Source: Chromatiaceae bacterium
GTDB taxonomy: Bacteria; Pseudomonadota; Gammaproteobacteria; Chromatiales; Chromatiaceae
Length of the DNA stretch: 64,000 nucleotides
NCBI GenBank assembly: GCA_024235395.1
Contig: JACKMK010000001.1
Coordinates: forward strand, 868,001 to 932,000
Direction of reading: 5' to 3'
This document shows, piece after piece, positions 25,413-35,108 of this stretch; position 1 is the first letter of the stretch; the number at the start of each line of letters is the position of its first letter. Below the pieces are notes generated by a model, which was given only the letters and a program-made list of their open reading frames with translations, did no database searches and was not told the DNA's origin. Position numbers and translations under genes: made by a program.

Positions 25413-27668
25413 TCACTCCTCGAGCGCGATGCTGTCGACCTTCTGGAAACCGCGCGGCAGCTTGTTGCCGCGTCGGCCGCGCTCGCCTTCGTAGGCATTC
25501 AGGTCGGCCGCACGCAGGATCAGATAACGCTTGCCCGAGTTCAGGCGCACCCTTGCGCCATCCGGTACCGCCAGGATGTCGACGACGTACTCGCTCCGTT
25601 CGGCGACCGCCTTGGGCGGGACGCCGATGATCTTGTTGCCCTTGCCGCGGGTCAACTCCGGCAGGTCCGCAGCGGGGATCACCAGCATGCGACCCTCGCT
25701 CGTCACCGCGACCAGCCGGTCGGTGGCCGCATCGTCGATGGGCGAGGGTTTGAGCACACGCGCGCCGGCCGGCAGACTAAGTACCGCCTTGCCGGCCTTC
25801 TTGTTGGCAACCAGGTCCTTGGCCTGCACCCGGAAACCGTAACCGGCATCCGAGGCAAGCAGCCACCAGCGCTCCGGGTCGCCGCCCAACGCGGCGACAA
25901 ACGCGTGTCCGCTGGGCGGGTTGAATCGTCCGGTCAGCGGTTCGCCCTGTCCACGCGCCGACGGCAGGGTATGCGCCGCGAGCGAGTAACTGCGGCCCGC
26001 CGAATCAATGAAGATCGCGAGCTGATTGCTGCGCAGCCGTACCGCCTGGCGGAAACCGTCACCGGCCTTGTAGTTCAGCTCCAGCGGATTGATATCGTGG
26101 CCCTTGGCCGCACGCACCCAGCCCTTTTCGGAAAGCACCACGGTCGCCGGCTCGCTCGGCGTGAGTTCCGCCTCGTCCATCGCCTCGGCTGCCTCCCGTT
26201 CGACGATCGGCGAGCGTCGCTCGTCTCCGTACTTCTCCGCGTCTGCGGTGATCTCCTTGCGCACCAGCGTCTTGAGCCGCTGCTTCGACGCCAGTGTCTT
26301 CTGCAGATCGTCGCGCTCCTTGCTCAGTTCCTTCTGCTCGTCGCGGATCTTCATCTCTTCGAGGCGAGCCAGGTGCCGCAGCTTGGTATCGAGGATGTAG
26401 TCCGCCTGGGCCTCGCTGAGCGAAAACCGCCGCATCAGCACCGGCCTAGGCTCGTCCTCGCTGCGGATGATGCGGATCACCTCGTCCAGATTGAGGAACG
26501 CGACCAGCAGGCCTTCCAACAGGTGCAGGCGTTCGAGTACCTTGTCAAGGCGGAACTGCAGCCGCCGCCGCACCGTCTCGAAGCGGAAATCCAGCCACTC
26601 GCTGAGGATGCTGCGCAGGTCTTTGACCGCCGGCCGACCGTTCAGGCCGATCAGGTTCAGGTTGATCCGGTAGCTACGCTCCAGATCCGTGGTCGCGAAC
26701 AGGTGCGACATGACCCGTTCCACGTCGACCCGGTTGGAGCGCGGCACTATCACCAGGCGGGTCGGGTTCTCGTGATCCGACTCGTCGCGCAGGTCTTCGA
26801 TCCACGGCAGCTTCTTGGCCTGCATCTGTCCGGCGATCTGTTCGAGCACACGCGCCCCGGACACCTGGTAGGGCAACGCGGTGATCACCATCGCACCCTG
26901 GTCCTTGTGCCAGCGTGCGCGCATGCGCAGCGAACCCAGACCCTGCTCGTACACCTTTCGCAGTTCGCTGCGCGGGGTGATGATCTCGGCCTCGGTCGGG
27001 AAATCGGGGCCTGGTACGTGCTCACACAGGTCGGCGAGACTCGCCTTGGGGTCTTCGATCAGCCGGATGCAGGCCGTCGCCACCTCGCGCAGATTGTGCG
27101 GCGGAACGTCGGTCGCCATGCCGACCGCGATGCCGGTCGCACCATTGAGCAACACGTTCGGCAGGCGCGCCGGCAGCATCACCGGTTCGCTCAGCGTGCC
27201 GTCGAAGTTCGCCTGCCATTCGACCGTGCCCTGCCCCAGTTCGGACAACAACACCTGCGCATAGGGCGTCAGGCGCGCCTCGGTATAGCGCATGGCCGCG
27301 AACGACTTCGGATCGTCCGGCGACCCCCAGTTGCCCTGCCCATCGACCAGCGGATACCTGTACGAAAAGTCCTGGGCCATCAGCACCATGGCTTCGTAGC
27401 ACGCCGAGTCGCCATGGGGATGGTATTTGCCGAGTACGTCACCGACGGTACGTGCCGATTTCTTGTGCTTGGAGGCTGCCGACAGTCCGAGTTCGGACAT
27501 TGCGTACACGATGCGTCGCTGAACCGGCTTGAGGCCATCGCCGATGAACGGCAGGGCGCGGTCGAGAATGACGTACATCGAATAATCGAGATAGGCCTTC
27601 TCGGTGAAGCGGCGAAGTGGTTGCTGTTCGACGCCTTCGGCGTTGTATTGCGTTGGTTCCTGGTCCAT
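25413..27668 (-). CDS. parC: DNA topoisomerase IV subunit A
   Basis: ParC cuts and rejoins DNA to unlink daughter chromosomes, together with ParE. The 751-residue protein has active-site Tyr128 (AAMRYTEARL), the quinolone-region YHPHGDSACYEAM with Ser88 and Glu92 in the sensitive wild-type form, and C-terminal beta-pinwheel blades. Length matches E. coli ParC (752). The partner parE lies about 10 kb away on the same strand. Confidence 0.96.
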   Translation of the reverse strand: MDQEPTQYNAEGVEQQPLRRFTEKAYLDYSMYVILDRALPFIGDGLKPVQRRIVYAMSELGLSAASKHKKSARTVGDVLGKYHPHGDSACYEAMVLMAQDFSYRYPLVDGQGNWGSPDDPKSFAAMRYTEARLTPYAQVLLSELGQGTVEWQANFDGTLSEPVMLPARLPNVLLNGATGIAVGMATDVPPHNLREVATACIRLIEDPKASLADLCEHVPGPDFPTEAEIITPRSELRKVYEQGLGSLRMRARWHKDQGAMVITALPYQVSGARVLEQIAGQMQAKKLPWIEDLRDESDHENPTRLVIVPRSNRVDVERVMSHLFATTDLERSYRINLNLIGLNGRPAVKDLRSILSEWLDFRFETVRRRLQFRLDKVLERLHLLEGLLVAFLNLDEVIRIIRSEDEPRPVLMRRFSLSEAQADYILDTKLRHLARLEEMKIRDEQKELSKERDDLQKTLASKQRLKTLVRKEITADAEKYGDERRSPIVEREAAEAMDEAELTPSEPATVVLSEKGWVRAAKGHDINPLELNYKAGDGFRQAVRLRSNQLAIFIDSAGRSYSLAAHTLPSARGQGEPLTGRFNPPSGHAFVAALGGDPERWWLLASDAGYGFRVQAKDLVANKKAGKAVLSLPAGARVLKPSPIDDAATDRLVAVTSEGRMLVIPAADLPELTRGKGNKIIGVPPKAVAERSEYVVDILAVPDGARVRLNSGKRYLILRAADLNAYEGERGRRGNKLPRGFQKVDSIALEE

Positions 27669-27827
27669 CGGGCCATCAGAAGGTTACTGCGGAGGCGCAG
27701 ATTCTACACTGCCCGCGGCGGCTTGACGGCGCTCGTCGGCCGGCCGTGCGGGTCCTGGACGTGACCCGGGCCCGGCCGTGGCGCACCGGGTTTATCATTC
27801 CGAAAAACCAGCCGCGAAGCCCCGGGG

Positions 27828-28670
27828 ATGCCGACCGACGATGAATTGCCAGCGCTGCAGGCGTTTCTAGACGCCCACCCGCGCCTGTTCGTATTGACCG
27901 GCGCCGGGGTGAGCATCGCCTCGGGGATTCCCGGTTACCGCGACCTGGACGGCGCCTGGCAGCGACCACCACCGGTTCAATACCGCGACTACCTCGATCA
28001 TGCGCATACGCGGCGCCGATTCTGGGCGCGCAGCCTGGCCGGCTGGCGCTGGTTTTCGCAGGCGCGGCCGAATGCCGGGCATACCGCACTCGCCGCATGG
28101 GAGGCGGCGGGACGCATCAGCCAGCTGACCACGCAGAACGTCGACCGCCTGCACCAGGCAGCCGGTTCACGCAAGGTCATCGATCTGCACGGGCGGCTCG
28201 ACCAGGTCGTCTGTCTCGACTGCGGCACGCATCACGCGCGCGCGGCCATCCAGCACCGTCTCGTTGAACTCAACCCGGCCTGCGAGGCAGGCCCCGCAAC
28301 GATCGCGCCCGACGGCGATGCCGAGTTGGACACCGCCGGACTGGACGATTTCGCGGTACCCGATTGTCCGTCATGCGGCGGCCTGTTGAAGCCGGACGTG
28401 GTGTTCTTCGGCGAGCAGATCCCACACGCGCGGGTGGAGGGGGCGGTACAGGCATTGCTCGAGGCCGACGCACTGCTGGTGATCGGCTCGTCGTTGATGG
28501 TGTATTCGGGTTACCGGTTCTGCCGTCTGGCCGCCGAGCATCGGATCCCGAGTGCGGCGATCAACCTCGGTCGGACACGCGCCGACGACCTGCTGGGGTT
28601 GAAGGTGTCGGCACGCTTCGAAGACCTGATCGACCGGCTGAACGTCACCGCTGGACCCGGTCCCGGCTAG
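27828..28670 (+). CDS. NAD-dependent protein deacetylase, sirtuin (SIRT4-like class II)
   Basis: Sirtuins remove acyl groups from lysines with NAD+. The 280-residue protein has the NAD-binding GAGVSIASGIPGYRD, TQNVDRLH, catalytic His121 (DLHGRLDQ), two zinc-binding pairs (CLDC at 129-132 and CPSCGG) and GSSLMVYSG. The sequence FWARSLAGWRWFSQARPN and the long insert between zinc pairs fit the class II/SIRT4 branch rather than E. coli CobB. It is divergent from parC, and its TAG shares the palindrome CTAG with the stop of the convergent hydrolase gene. Confidence 0.92.
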   Translation: MPTDDELPALQAFLDAHPRLFVLTGAGVSIASGIPGYRDLDGAWQRPPPVQYRDYLDHAHTRRRFWARSLAGWRWFSQARPNAGHTALAAWEAAGRISQLTTQNVDRLHQAAGSRKVIDLHGRLDQVVCLDCGTHHARAAIQHRLVELNPACEAGPATIAPDGDAELDTAGLDDFAVPDCPSCGGLLKPDVVFFGEQIPHARVEGAVQALLEADALLVIGSSLMVYSGYRFCRLAAEHRIPSAAINLGRTRADDLLGLKVSARFEDLIDRLNVTAGPGPG

Positions 28671-29308
28671 CCGTAGCCACCCTGCAGGAACGGATTGTGT
28701 GCCCTCTCCTCGCCCACGGTGGTGACCGGGCCGTGACCCGGTAGCAGCGTGACGTCATCGCCCAGTGACCAGATACGTTCGCGAATCGACGTCAGCAGCG
28801 CCTGCAGGTCGCCGCGCGGAAAGTCGGTACGCCCGATCGAACCCTGGAAGATCACATCGCCCACCATCGCGACCCTGTCCACGGGATGGAAAAAGATCAC
28901 GTGGCCCGGCGTATGTCCGGGACAATGGCGCACCTGCAGGCGCTGCTCGCCGAACTCCACGGTGTCGCCGTCGACCAGCCAGCGGTCGGGTACGAATGCC
29001 TCGCTGGGGGGAAATCCGAACTGTCGACACCATTCGGGCAGGCTGTCGAGCAGGAACCGGTCGGCCTCCTGCGGTCCCTCGATCGGCAACGCCAGCGCCT
29101 CGGCCAGCTGCGCGACCGCGCCCACATGGTCGAAATGGCCGTGCGTGACGAAGATCTTTTGCAGACTGACCTCCGCATCTCGGACGGCCGCGAGGATTCG
29201 ATCGGGATCTCCACCGGGATCGACCAACGCGGCCTTGCCGGTTGTCGGGCAGCACAAGAGCGAGCAGTTCTGCTCGAAGCTGGTGACCGGGATGATGCGG
29301 ATCTGCAT
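28667..29308 (-). CDS. Metallo-beta-lactamase-fold hydrolase, glyoxalase II-like (YcbL type)
   Basis: The 213-residue protein has the dinuclear metal motif HGHFDH (56-61), GHTPGHV, the bridging aspartate in MVGDVIF and the final histidine in LPGHGP. It is shorter than true glyoxalase II (about 250) and resembles YcbL-type thioesterases. It ends NPFLQGGYG, like YcbL. Substrate is not determinable; persulfide dioxygenases belong to the same superfamily, but their extra motifs are not evident. Start chosen at ATG giving MQIRIIPVTSF. Confidence 0.9.
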   Translation of the reverse strand: MQIRIIPVTSFEQNCSLLCCPTTGKAALVDPGGDPDRILAAVRDAEVSLQKIFVTHGHFDHVGAVAQLAEALALPIEGPQEADRFLLDSLPEWCRQFGFPPSEAFVPDRWLVDGDTVEFGEQRLQVRHCPGHTPGHVIFFHPVDRVAMVGDVIFQGSIGRTDFPRGDLQALLTSIRERIWSLGDDVTLLPGHGPVTTVGEERAHNPFLQGGYG

Positions 29309-29371
29309 GCCGGCAAGCCTAACCCGAGCCATGCGTGATGGGCAAAAAGCTAGTGTCGTGGACGGACCGGG

Positions 29372-30622
29372 TCAGCCGCGCAGCAGGCTACGCATCTCGT
29401 CGATCTGTTCCTTCGCGGCGTGCATTATCTCGATGCTGCGTTCGGGCGAGGCATCGTCGCCAAGCACGCGCCGAACCGCGGCGATCGATTCCCAGTCCGG
29501 CAGCGACTTCAGCTGCTGCTTGCGCAGTCGTTCGTGCACCTGGGCAACGATCAACAGATCGGTATAGTCCGTTTCGCCGTTGTGCTTGCGCCGCCAGCGC
29601 TCGGCATCGCGTGCCGCGGCGATCATCGCCGGTGTGAACTTCCACTCGCGCAGGATCATGGCGCCCAGTTCGCCGCGCATCCGCTCGATCGTGAGTTCGA
29701 GTTCGTCCTCGTCTTCCGCGAGCTGCGGAAACTGTTCGACGTAGTTGAGGATCGCGATCGCGCCGACATCGTGTACCAGGCCGATCAGCAATGCCTCCTC
29801 GGCGGACAGTCGCCGGACTTCGCGTGCCAGTACGAAACACAATGCGGCAACCTGGGCGCTGTGCTTCCACAATACGTGCATGCGCTTCTGGATCGCCGCA
29901 TCCTTGCTTTGAAAGACCTCCTTCAGCGCAAAGGTCATCACCAATTGCTTCGTTGTCTGCATGCCGAGCCGAACCACGGCGGCAGAGCAGGTCTCGACCG
30001 CGCCGAGTCCTGCATACAGTGCGCTGTTGGCCGCCTTGACCAGCTTGGCGGCCATCGCCGGGTCGGTCTCGACCAGGCGCGCCACATCGCGCGCATCGCT
30101 GGAGTCGTCCTCGATGGCCCGACGGATGCGCAGCGCCAGGTCAGGCAGACTCGGAAGTATCGCCTTGTCCTTCTTGAGATCGCGGTACAGCTGGAAGCTG
30201 AGCTTCGACTCGAGTTCGCGGCGCTGCTCTTCCTCCTGGCTCTCGACCTGGATTCCGTTCGGGTCGGCCACCCGTCCTTCGCAGCCGGCAGCACTCAGCA
30301 CGATGTCCGGGATGCGGATACCTTTGACATGGGTGAGTGCGGTGATCTCGAAGATCCGCGGACGCAGATTCGAGACCGGATGACGGCGCGATTCGGCATC
30401 GATCTCGAGTGTCTTGGAAAAACCGTCTGCGGCCTCCAGCGAGATCTCGCCCTCGTTCAGGAAATAGGTATAGCCATCGTCGCTGCCGCGTTCCACCAGT
30501 ACCGTACCCTGACGGACATATACCGGCTCGATCGCCTCGGAAACGACCTCGAGTTGCCATGGTGGCAACTCTGCGAGCATATCGATGTGCTGCAGGACAG
30601 CGGGATTGGAAAAACTGGTCAT
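29372..30622 (-). CDS. Cyclic-nucleotide-binding / HDOD domain signalling protein
   Basis: The 416-residue protein starts with a cNMP-binding-like beta-roll (about 15-110, EPVYVRQGTVLVERG and YFLNEGEISLEA), then a linker and an HDOD domain (about 160-380, LPSLPDLALRIRRAIEDD and LIGLVHDVGAIAILNYVEQ). HDOD domains are related to HD hydrolases but usually lack catalysis and act in signalling. It is likely cytoplasmic. The arrangement is common in gammaproteobacteria; the ligand is unknown. Confidence 0.87.
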   Translation of the reverse strand: MTSFSNPAVLQHIDMLAELPPWQLEVVSEAIEPVYVRQGTVLVERGSDDGYTYFLNEGEISLEAADGFSKTLEIDAESRRHPVSNLRPRIFEITALTHVKGIRIPDIVLSAAGCEGRVADPNGIQVESQEEEQRRELESKLSFQLYRDLKKDKAILPSLPDLALRIRRAIEDDSSDARDVARLVETDPAMAAKLVKAANSALYAGLGAVETCSAAVVRLGMQTTKQLVMTFALKEVFQSKDAAIQKRMHVLWKHSAQVAALCFVLAREVRRLSAEEALLIGLVHDVGAIAILNYVEQFPQLAEDEDELELTIERMRGELGAMILREWKFTPAMIAAARDAERWRRKHNGETDYTDLLIVAQVHERLRKQQLKSLPDWESIAAVRRVLGDDASPERSIEIMHAAKEQIDEMRSLLRG

Positions 30623-30684
30623 GCCTCGTTAGCGGCACATCGTGCTAGGGGTTTAGCGCCTAAACCGGGTCAGGCGGCGGGGCC

Positions 30685-31380
30685 TCAATCGCCCCGGAAG
30701 CGGAACCGGGTCTGGAGTCTGCCCTCGAACAGCGCCTCGACCGCAATGGTCCCCGGCCCCCGGGTGACCACGAAACCGGGCTGCTGTTCAGGCATGTGCT
30801 CGCTGAGCCTCAGCGAGGCCGGGTAGACAATGCTCATCGACAGGTGCAAGGGGTAATAACCATCCAGGAAGCGCCGCATGAAGGGCCCGTTCTGCAGTTC
30901 GTAGATGCCCTGGTCGAGCGCGTGGAGTGCGCGGCTCTCGGCACGCAGGCAGACCTCGGAATCGGCCCGGATCCCACGCAACTGGACGCTGCTGCCATCA
31001 GGGAATGCCTCGTCCATGTTGCGGAAACGGATCACCTGCAGGTTGCGCGAAGCCGTGGGCCGGAACAGGATCTGTGCGGCCGGCACCTGGTCCAGGTTGA
31101 GATGGCACTGCTCCATGGTCACCCATCCGTCGATCAGTGACCGCTCGGTGATTGCTATGTGGTTCTGGTGATGGTGTACGGGCGTGTCGGCCGCCGACAA
31201 GAACGTCAGCTCGCCTTCGTTGACCGCAGCGATGCGCGCGCGCACGCGTTCTTGTTCGTCCACCCAGTCGGGCCAGTCGTCGGTCTCGGCGCTGCCCGCG
31301 AATGCAACGAGCGGGAACAGCAGACCGAGTATCGCGGCTGCACGGCGGCCAGGGGAGACAAGACGGGTGTCGGGTCGCAT
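30685..31380 (-). CDS. Periplasmic protein of unknown function
   Basis: The 231-residue protein has a signal peptide (ILGLLFPLVAFAGSA) and a soluble mature part. A histidine cluster HHHQNH near residue 70 and two cysteines (MEQCHLN, EVCLRAE) are the only notable features. The C-terminal third is beta-rich. I do not recognise a family. It lies 62 bases after the HDOD gene start and 44 bases before the GGDEF/EAL gene end, on the same strand as both. Confidence 0.65.
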   Translation of the reverse strand: MRPDTRLVSPGRRAAAILGLLFPLVAFAGSAETDDWPDWVDEQERVRARIAAVNEGELTFLSAADTPVHHHQNHIAITERSLIDGWVTMEQCHLNLDQVPAAQILFRPTASRNLQVIRFRNMDEAFPDGSSVQLRGIRADSEVCLRAESRALHALDQGIYELQNGPFMRRFLDGYYPLHLSMSIVYPASLRLSEHMPEQQPGFVVTRGPGTIAVEALFEGRLQTRFRFRGD

Positions 31381-31424
31381 TCGACAAGCATAGCCAAACG
31401 GGTGTCGTCCGCGAGCGTCGGTGT

Positions 31425-33869
31425 TCAGGCCACGCCGGCCATCTCCGGCGCGGGACGCCCGATGTGGTAGCCCTGGGCGAAATCCACGCCGAACTGCTCG
31501 AGCAGCCGAAGGGTCGCCGCGTCTTCGACAAACTCCGCCACCGTTGTCTTGCCAAGTCCCTTGGCAACGTCCGTCAACGCCTTTACGAACAGCTGGTCAT
31601 CGGCACTGTGGGCCAACTGCTGGATGAAGGCCCCGTCGATCTTGACGATGTCCACGGGCAGCTGTTTCAGGTAGGCGAACGACGAGAAGCCGCTGCCGAA
31701 GTCGTCCAGCGCGAAGCGGCAACCGAGCGCCTTGATCTCGCGCATGAACGCGATCGCGTCCTGGACATTGGCGACCGCCGCAGTCTCGGTGATCTCCACG
31801 ATCAGGCGCGAGGGATTGATGCCGCTGTTCTGCAGTTCCTGGTGAAACCATTCCAGCAGTGAAGGATCATCGAGCACCCGGCCTGACAGATTGACCGACA
31901 GAGACAGACCGGCCACTGCCTTGACCCGCTCGATCGCCTTGCGGATCACCCAGCGATCGATCTCATGGATCTGTCCGGACTGTTCGGCGACTGGAATGAA
32001 GTTGTCCGGGAAGACCAGCCGCCCCGCGTTGTCGCGCATCCGCACCAGAGTCTCGAAGCGCGTGACGCGTTTCGCTTTGATGTCGTAGATCGGCTGGTAG
32101 TGCAGTTCGAATGCGTCATCCAGCAACGCCTGGGAGATCCGCTCGCGCCATTTCGCCCGGGTCGCCAGCAGCTCCTTCGCCAGCTCGTCACGCGAGTACA
32201 TATGCCAGCGGCCTGCACCCGATTCCTTGGCCTGGTACATGGCCATGTCGGCATTGGCCAGCAGTTCGTTCAGGTCGCCTCCATGATCCGGGAACAGCGT
32301 GATGCCGATACTGCAGCTGATCTTGTGTGGACGGCCGTTCGACGAAAACTCCACCTGTCTCAGGTCGTGCTGCAGTTTGTTGGCCATGAAGATGGCCTCC
32401 TCGGCGCCGGCCTCCGGCAACACCAGGGCGAATTCGTCACCACCCAGACGCGCCAGCACGTCGGTATGGCGAACGGCGTCGCGCAGGCTGCTGGCGACCA
32501 GCAACAACAGTGCGTCGCCGGCCTGATGACCGCTGAGATCGTTGACGTACTTGAACTGGTCGAGATCGAGAAACAGCAAGGCGCCCGTGCGTTGGTAACG
32601 AATACTGAGCGCGAGTATGCGATCGAACACCTCTTGAAACCGTCGCCGGTTGTACAGATTGGTCAGCGGGTCGTGGTCGGCCAGCCAGATGAGATTCTGT
32701 TCAGCCTCGAGTCGCGCACCCAGCGCACTCTCGAGATCATCCGACAGGCTGCGGACCGAATCGACGACGACATCGATCTCATCCTCGACCAGATTGTTGC
32801 GGCGCGGCGGCAGCGCCTCGTGCAACGCCGGAAAGTTGTTGCGGGCAAGCGCCGGGAGGGCGGACGCGAGCTGCCGGATACGCCGCATCGGCTTCCACAG
32901 GAAGGCCAGCAGGATGGTTCCGGTCACCAACAGCCCGACGACGCCGGTCGTGACGATTGCGCGGTTGGCCGCACCGAGTTGGGCGATGTCCTCGGTGATC
33001 GGATTGATCACCAGGAAGGAGGTGTCCTCGCCGGCCGCGTCATCGTGGCCCAGCAGGCAGGAGAACCACTGGTCCCCCAGTTGGATGTAGCGCGCCTCGT
33101 GACGCAGTTCTTCGAGGGTGTCCCGCTGCTGCAACGCACCGAGTATGCGCAGCGTCATGTCCGGATGACTCAGCGCCGGCACGTCCACCGACCATCTCGC
33201 GAGGTGGCGACTGCCACCGACGGACGCCGTCGCCGACGCAGTCGGGCGCGCGACCAATACCGCGACTTCCGAGCCAGACAGGCGCTGAAACGCCAGGATG
33301 CCGTCAGCGACCGAACGGCTGACCACCAAGACACCGCCACGCAGCCGACCGTCCAGCTGCGGTACCGCGAGGGTCAATACGCATTCGCCTGTGCAGTCGA
33401 TGCGGCCGGCGGGCGCATCCGTTTCAGCGGCACGCCTCGCAAGCGCACTGCGCAAGCCCTGTTCGGCGGCGCTCGGCCAGGAGTACACCAGCAACCGATT
33501 GGCGTCGTAGAAGGCCAGCGATTCGATGCCCCATTCGAGACCCAGCAAGGCGCTGTGCCGTTCGAGGATCGACCGCAGGTACGCCGCGCCCTTGGCATCT
33601 TTCGCGTCGCTGCTCAACTGCGGGATAAAGCCGGCAAGGCTGTTGAGTTGTTCGTAGTCGCGTTGCAGCAGGCCGGAAATCGTGCGTTGCTGCTGCCGCA
33701 GCAGATCAAGGTTCTGCTGATTGAACTGGCGGTTGGACTGGTGATACGCGACAAGTGTGATCAGCGTGTTGACGACGATCAGCACCAGGCTGACGATCAG
33801 CCCGACCTTCCACTTGAGGCTGACGAACCGCGCACGCGCCGACTCCTGGCTACTCGGAGCGGCATTCAT
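31425..33869 (-). CDS. Membrane GGDEF-EAL c-di-GMP protein with periplasmic sensor
   Basis: The 814-residue protein has membrane segments at about 20-42 and 310-332 enclosing a CHASE-like periplasmic sensor, a HAMP-like linker, a GGDEF domain with intact RLGGDEF and an RHTD inhibitory site, and an EAL domain. The EAL domain keeps the key residues as FETLVRM, NLSGRVL, EITE, DDFGSGFSS, KIDGAF and AEFVED, so it may be active as a phosphodiesterase. It is the last gene of an operon with the porin and the PstS-like protein, which suggests the sensor reads something about the outer membrane or its ligand. Confidence 0.9.
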   Translation of the reverse strand: MNAAPSSQESARARFVSLKWKVGLIVSLVLIVVNTLITLVAYHQSNRQFNQQNLDLLRQQQRTISGLLQRDYEQLNSLAGFIPQLSSDAKDAKGAAYLRSILERHSALLGLEWGIESLAFYDANRLLVYSWPSAAEQGLRSALARRAAETDAPAGRIDCTGECVLTLAVPQLDGRLRGGVLVVSRSVADGILAFQRLSGSEVAVLVARPTASATASVGGSRHLARWSVDVPALSHPDMTLRILGALQQRDTLEELRHEARYIQLGDQWFSCLLGHDDAAGEDTSFLVINPITEDIAQLGAANRAIVTTGVVGLLVTGTILLAFLWKPMRRIRQLASALPALARNNFPALHEALPPRRNNLVEDEIDVVVDSVRSLSDDLESALGARLEAEQNLIWLADHDPLTNLYNRRRFQEVFDRILALSIRYQRTGALLFLDLDQFKYVNDLSGHQAGDALLLLVASSLRDAVRHTDVLARLGGDEFALVLPEAGAEEAIFMANKLQHDLRQVEFSSNGRPHKISCSIGITLFPDHGGDLNELLANADMAMYQAKESGAGRWHMYSRDELAKELLATRAKWRERISQALLDDAFELHYQPIYDIKAKRVTRFETLVRMRDNAGRLVFPDNFIPVAEQSGQIHEIDRWVIRKAIERVKAVAGLSLSVNLSGRVLDDPSLLEWFHQELQNSGINPSRLIVEITETAAVANVQDAIAFMREIKALGCRFALDDFGSGFSSFAYLKQLPVDIVKIDGAFIQQLAHSADDQLFVKALTDVAKGLGKTTVAEFVEDAATLRLLEQFGVDFAQGYHIGRPAPEMAGVA

Positions 33870-33881
33870 CCCACGCCACCC

Positions 33882-35108
33882 TCAGAATCGGTAGGATGCG
33901 AGCAACGAAAGCATCTCCCAGTCCTTGACGGTGGCTGGCGGGACCGGGTTTTCGCGACTGGACAAAGTCCATGTCCCCTCGGTCCATTGGTATTCGGCGC
34001 GCAACATGAAATTCGGCGTAACATCCCAGCGGAGCCCGATCATCCAGTCTTTCTGGAAAAAGCCGTAAGGTGGAACCAGTCCACCGGTGAGGGCCGACTG
34101 TCGTGTCCCATCCCGGCTGTCTTTGTCAGCGTATCCCTCCGCAAACCGCGCGATCAGTTCCAGATCGCTGCGCAGCAGGTAACTCCCTTGCAGGTAATAT
34201 CCCCGCACCGTGCCATCGCGGTTATCGACAGCGGGACCGAAATTCTTGAATTCGACCGGCTCCTGCATGAATTCGGCGGTCAGGCTCCAGCGCTCGGCAT
34301 TGTATTGGGCCGACGCGATCCAATAGAAAAGATCGATCTCCCCGCTGCCGAATGGATCGCCCGTGTCGCGCCTGTAGGTCAGCGCGGATTTGGCACCGCT
34401 GAGCGCCAACCGCCAACGCGCATCCGGCGTCTCATACGCGACCCGACCGATCACCGACAGGCCATCCGCGTCCATCTCGCCACCGAAATCGGCGCCCAGG
34501 AACGTCACCTCGACATTCTCGTCCACCGGTGTCCGTCCGAGCCCCAGGTTCAGCGACCAATTGCCGGCGTCGGTGTAAAAACGACTGTAGAGATGCACGC
34601 CGTCCGACGACAGGATCAGGTTGCGGACGCGATCGAAATAGATCTGTTGCGGCAGGAAGATGCTCGGACGGGTGAACGCCACATCGCGCGTGTCGTTGTA
34701 CAGCCCCAGCGGGTTTTTGGCCCGCCCCAACATGACGCCGTAGGTATGCGCCGGTGTGTCTGACAGGGTCCAGTCGACCAACGCGAAATCGATGGTGGGC
34801 GAACCGTCATACATCTCCCCGGCGCGACGCGACAGCAGCTGGCCCGCCAGACGCACGTTCGCGGCCGCCTTGTACGACGCGTTGACGCCCAGTTCGGTGA
34901 ACTCGAAGCTGCCGTCTTCGCTGTCGCCGAAAAAGCTGTTGTCGCTGGTGTGTACGAACCCCTGCGTGGCGAATCCGTGCAGTTGCAGATCGCTTTGCCA
35001 TCCCTCTGCGTGACCTGACTCACAGGCCACCAGCAAGCCGACCGCCGCCACCCAGGCACGCCCGCGACGCACGCGATCAACGAATATCGAGAACTTTAAC
35101 GGTGTCAT
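33882..35108 (-). CDS. Outer-membrane beta-barrel protein (porin-like)
   Basis: The 408-residue protein has a signal peptide (VAAVGLLVACESGHAEG) and alternating beta-strand sequence throughout, ending in the classic outer-membrane C-terminus LLASYRF. The N-terminal mature part, LQLHGFATQGFVHTSDNSFFG, is typical of a family of phosphate/organic-acid associated porins. It overlaps the PstS-like gene by 32 bases and is followed by the GGDEF/EAL gene 12 bases later. Substrate unknown. Confidence 0.87.
   Translation of the reverse strand: MTPLKFSIFVDRVRRGRAWVAAVGLLVACESGHAEGWQSDLQLHGFATQGFVHTSDNSFFGDSEDGSFEFTELGVNASYKAAANVRLAGQLLSRRAGEMYDGSPTIDFALVDWTLSDTPAHTYGVMLGRAKNPLGLYNDTRDVAFTRPSIFLPQQIYFDRVRNLILSSDGVHLYSRFYTDAGNWSLNLGLGRTPVDENVEVTFLGADFGGEMDADGLSVIGRVAYETPDARWRLALSGAKSALTYRRDTGDPFGSGEIDLFYWIASAQYNAERWSLTAEFMQEPVEFKNFGPAVDNRDGTVRGYYLQGSYLLRSDLELIARFAEGYADKDSRDGTRQSALTGGLVPPYGFFQKDWMIGLRWDVTPNFMLRAEYQWTEGTWTLSSRENPVPPATVKDWEMLSLLASYRF

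Noticed and set aside
25191..27764. Open frame of 857 residues on the plus strand across parC
   Set aside because: It is antisense to parC, which has all its catalytic motifs; the frame is explained by high G+C third positions.
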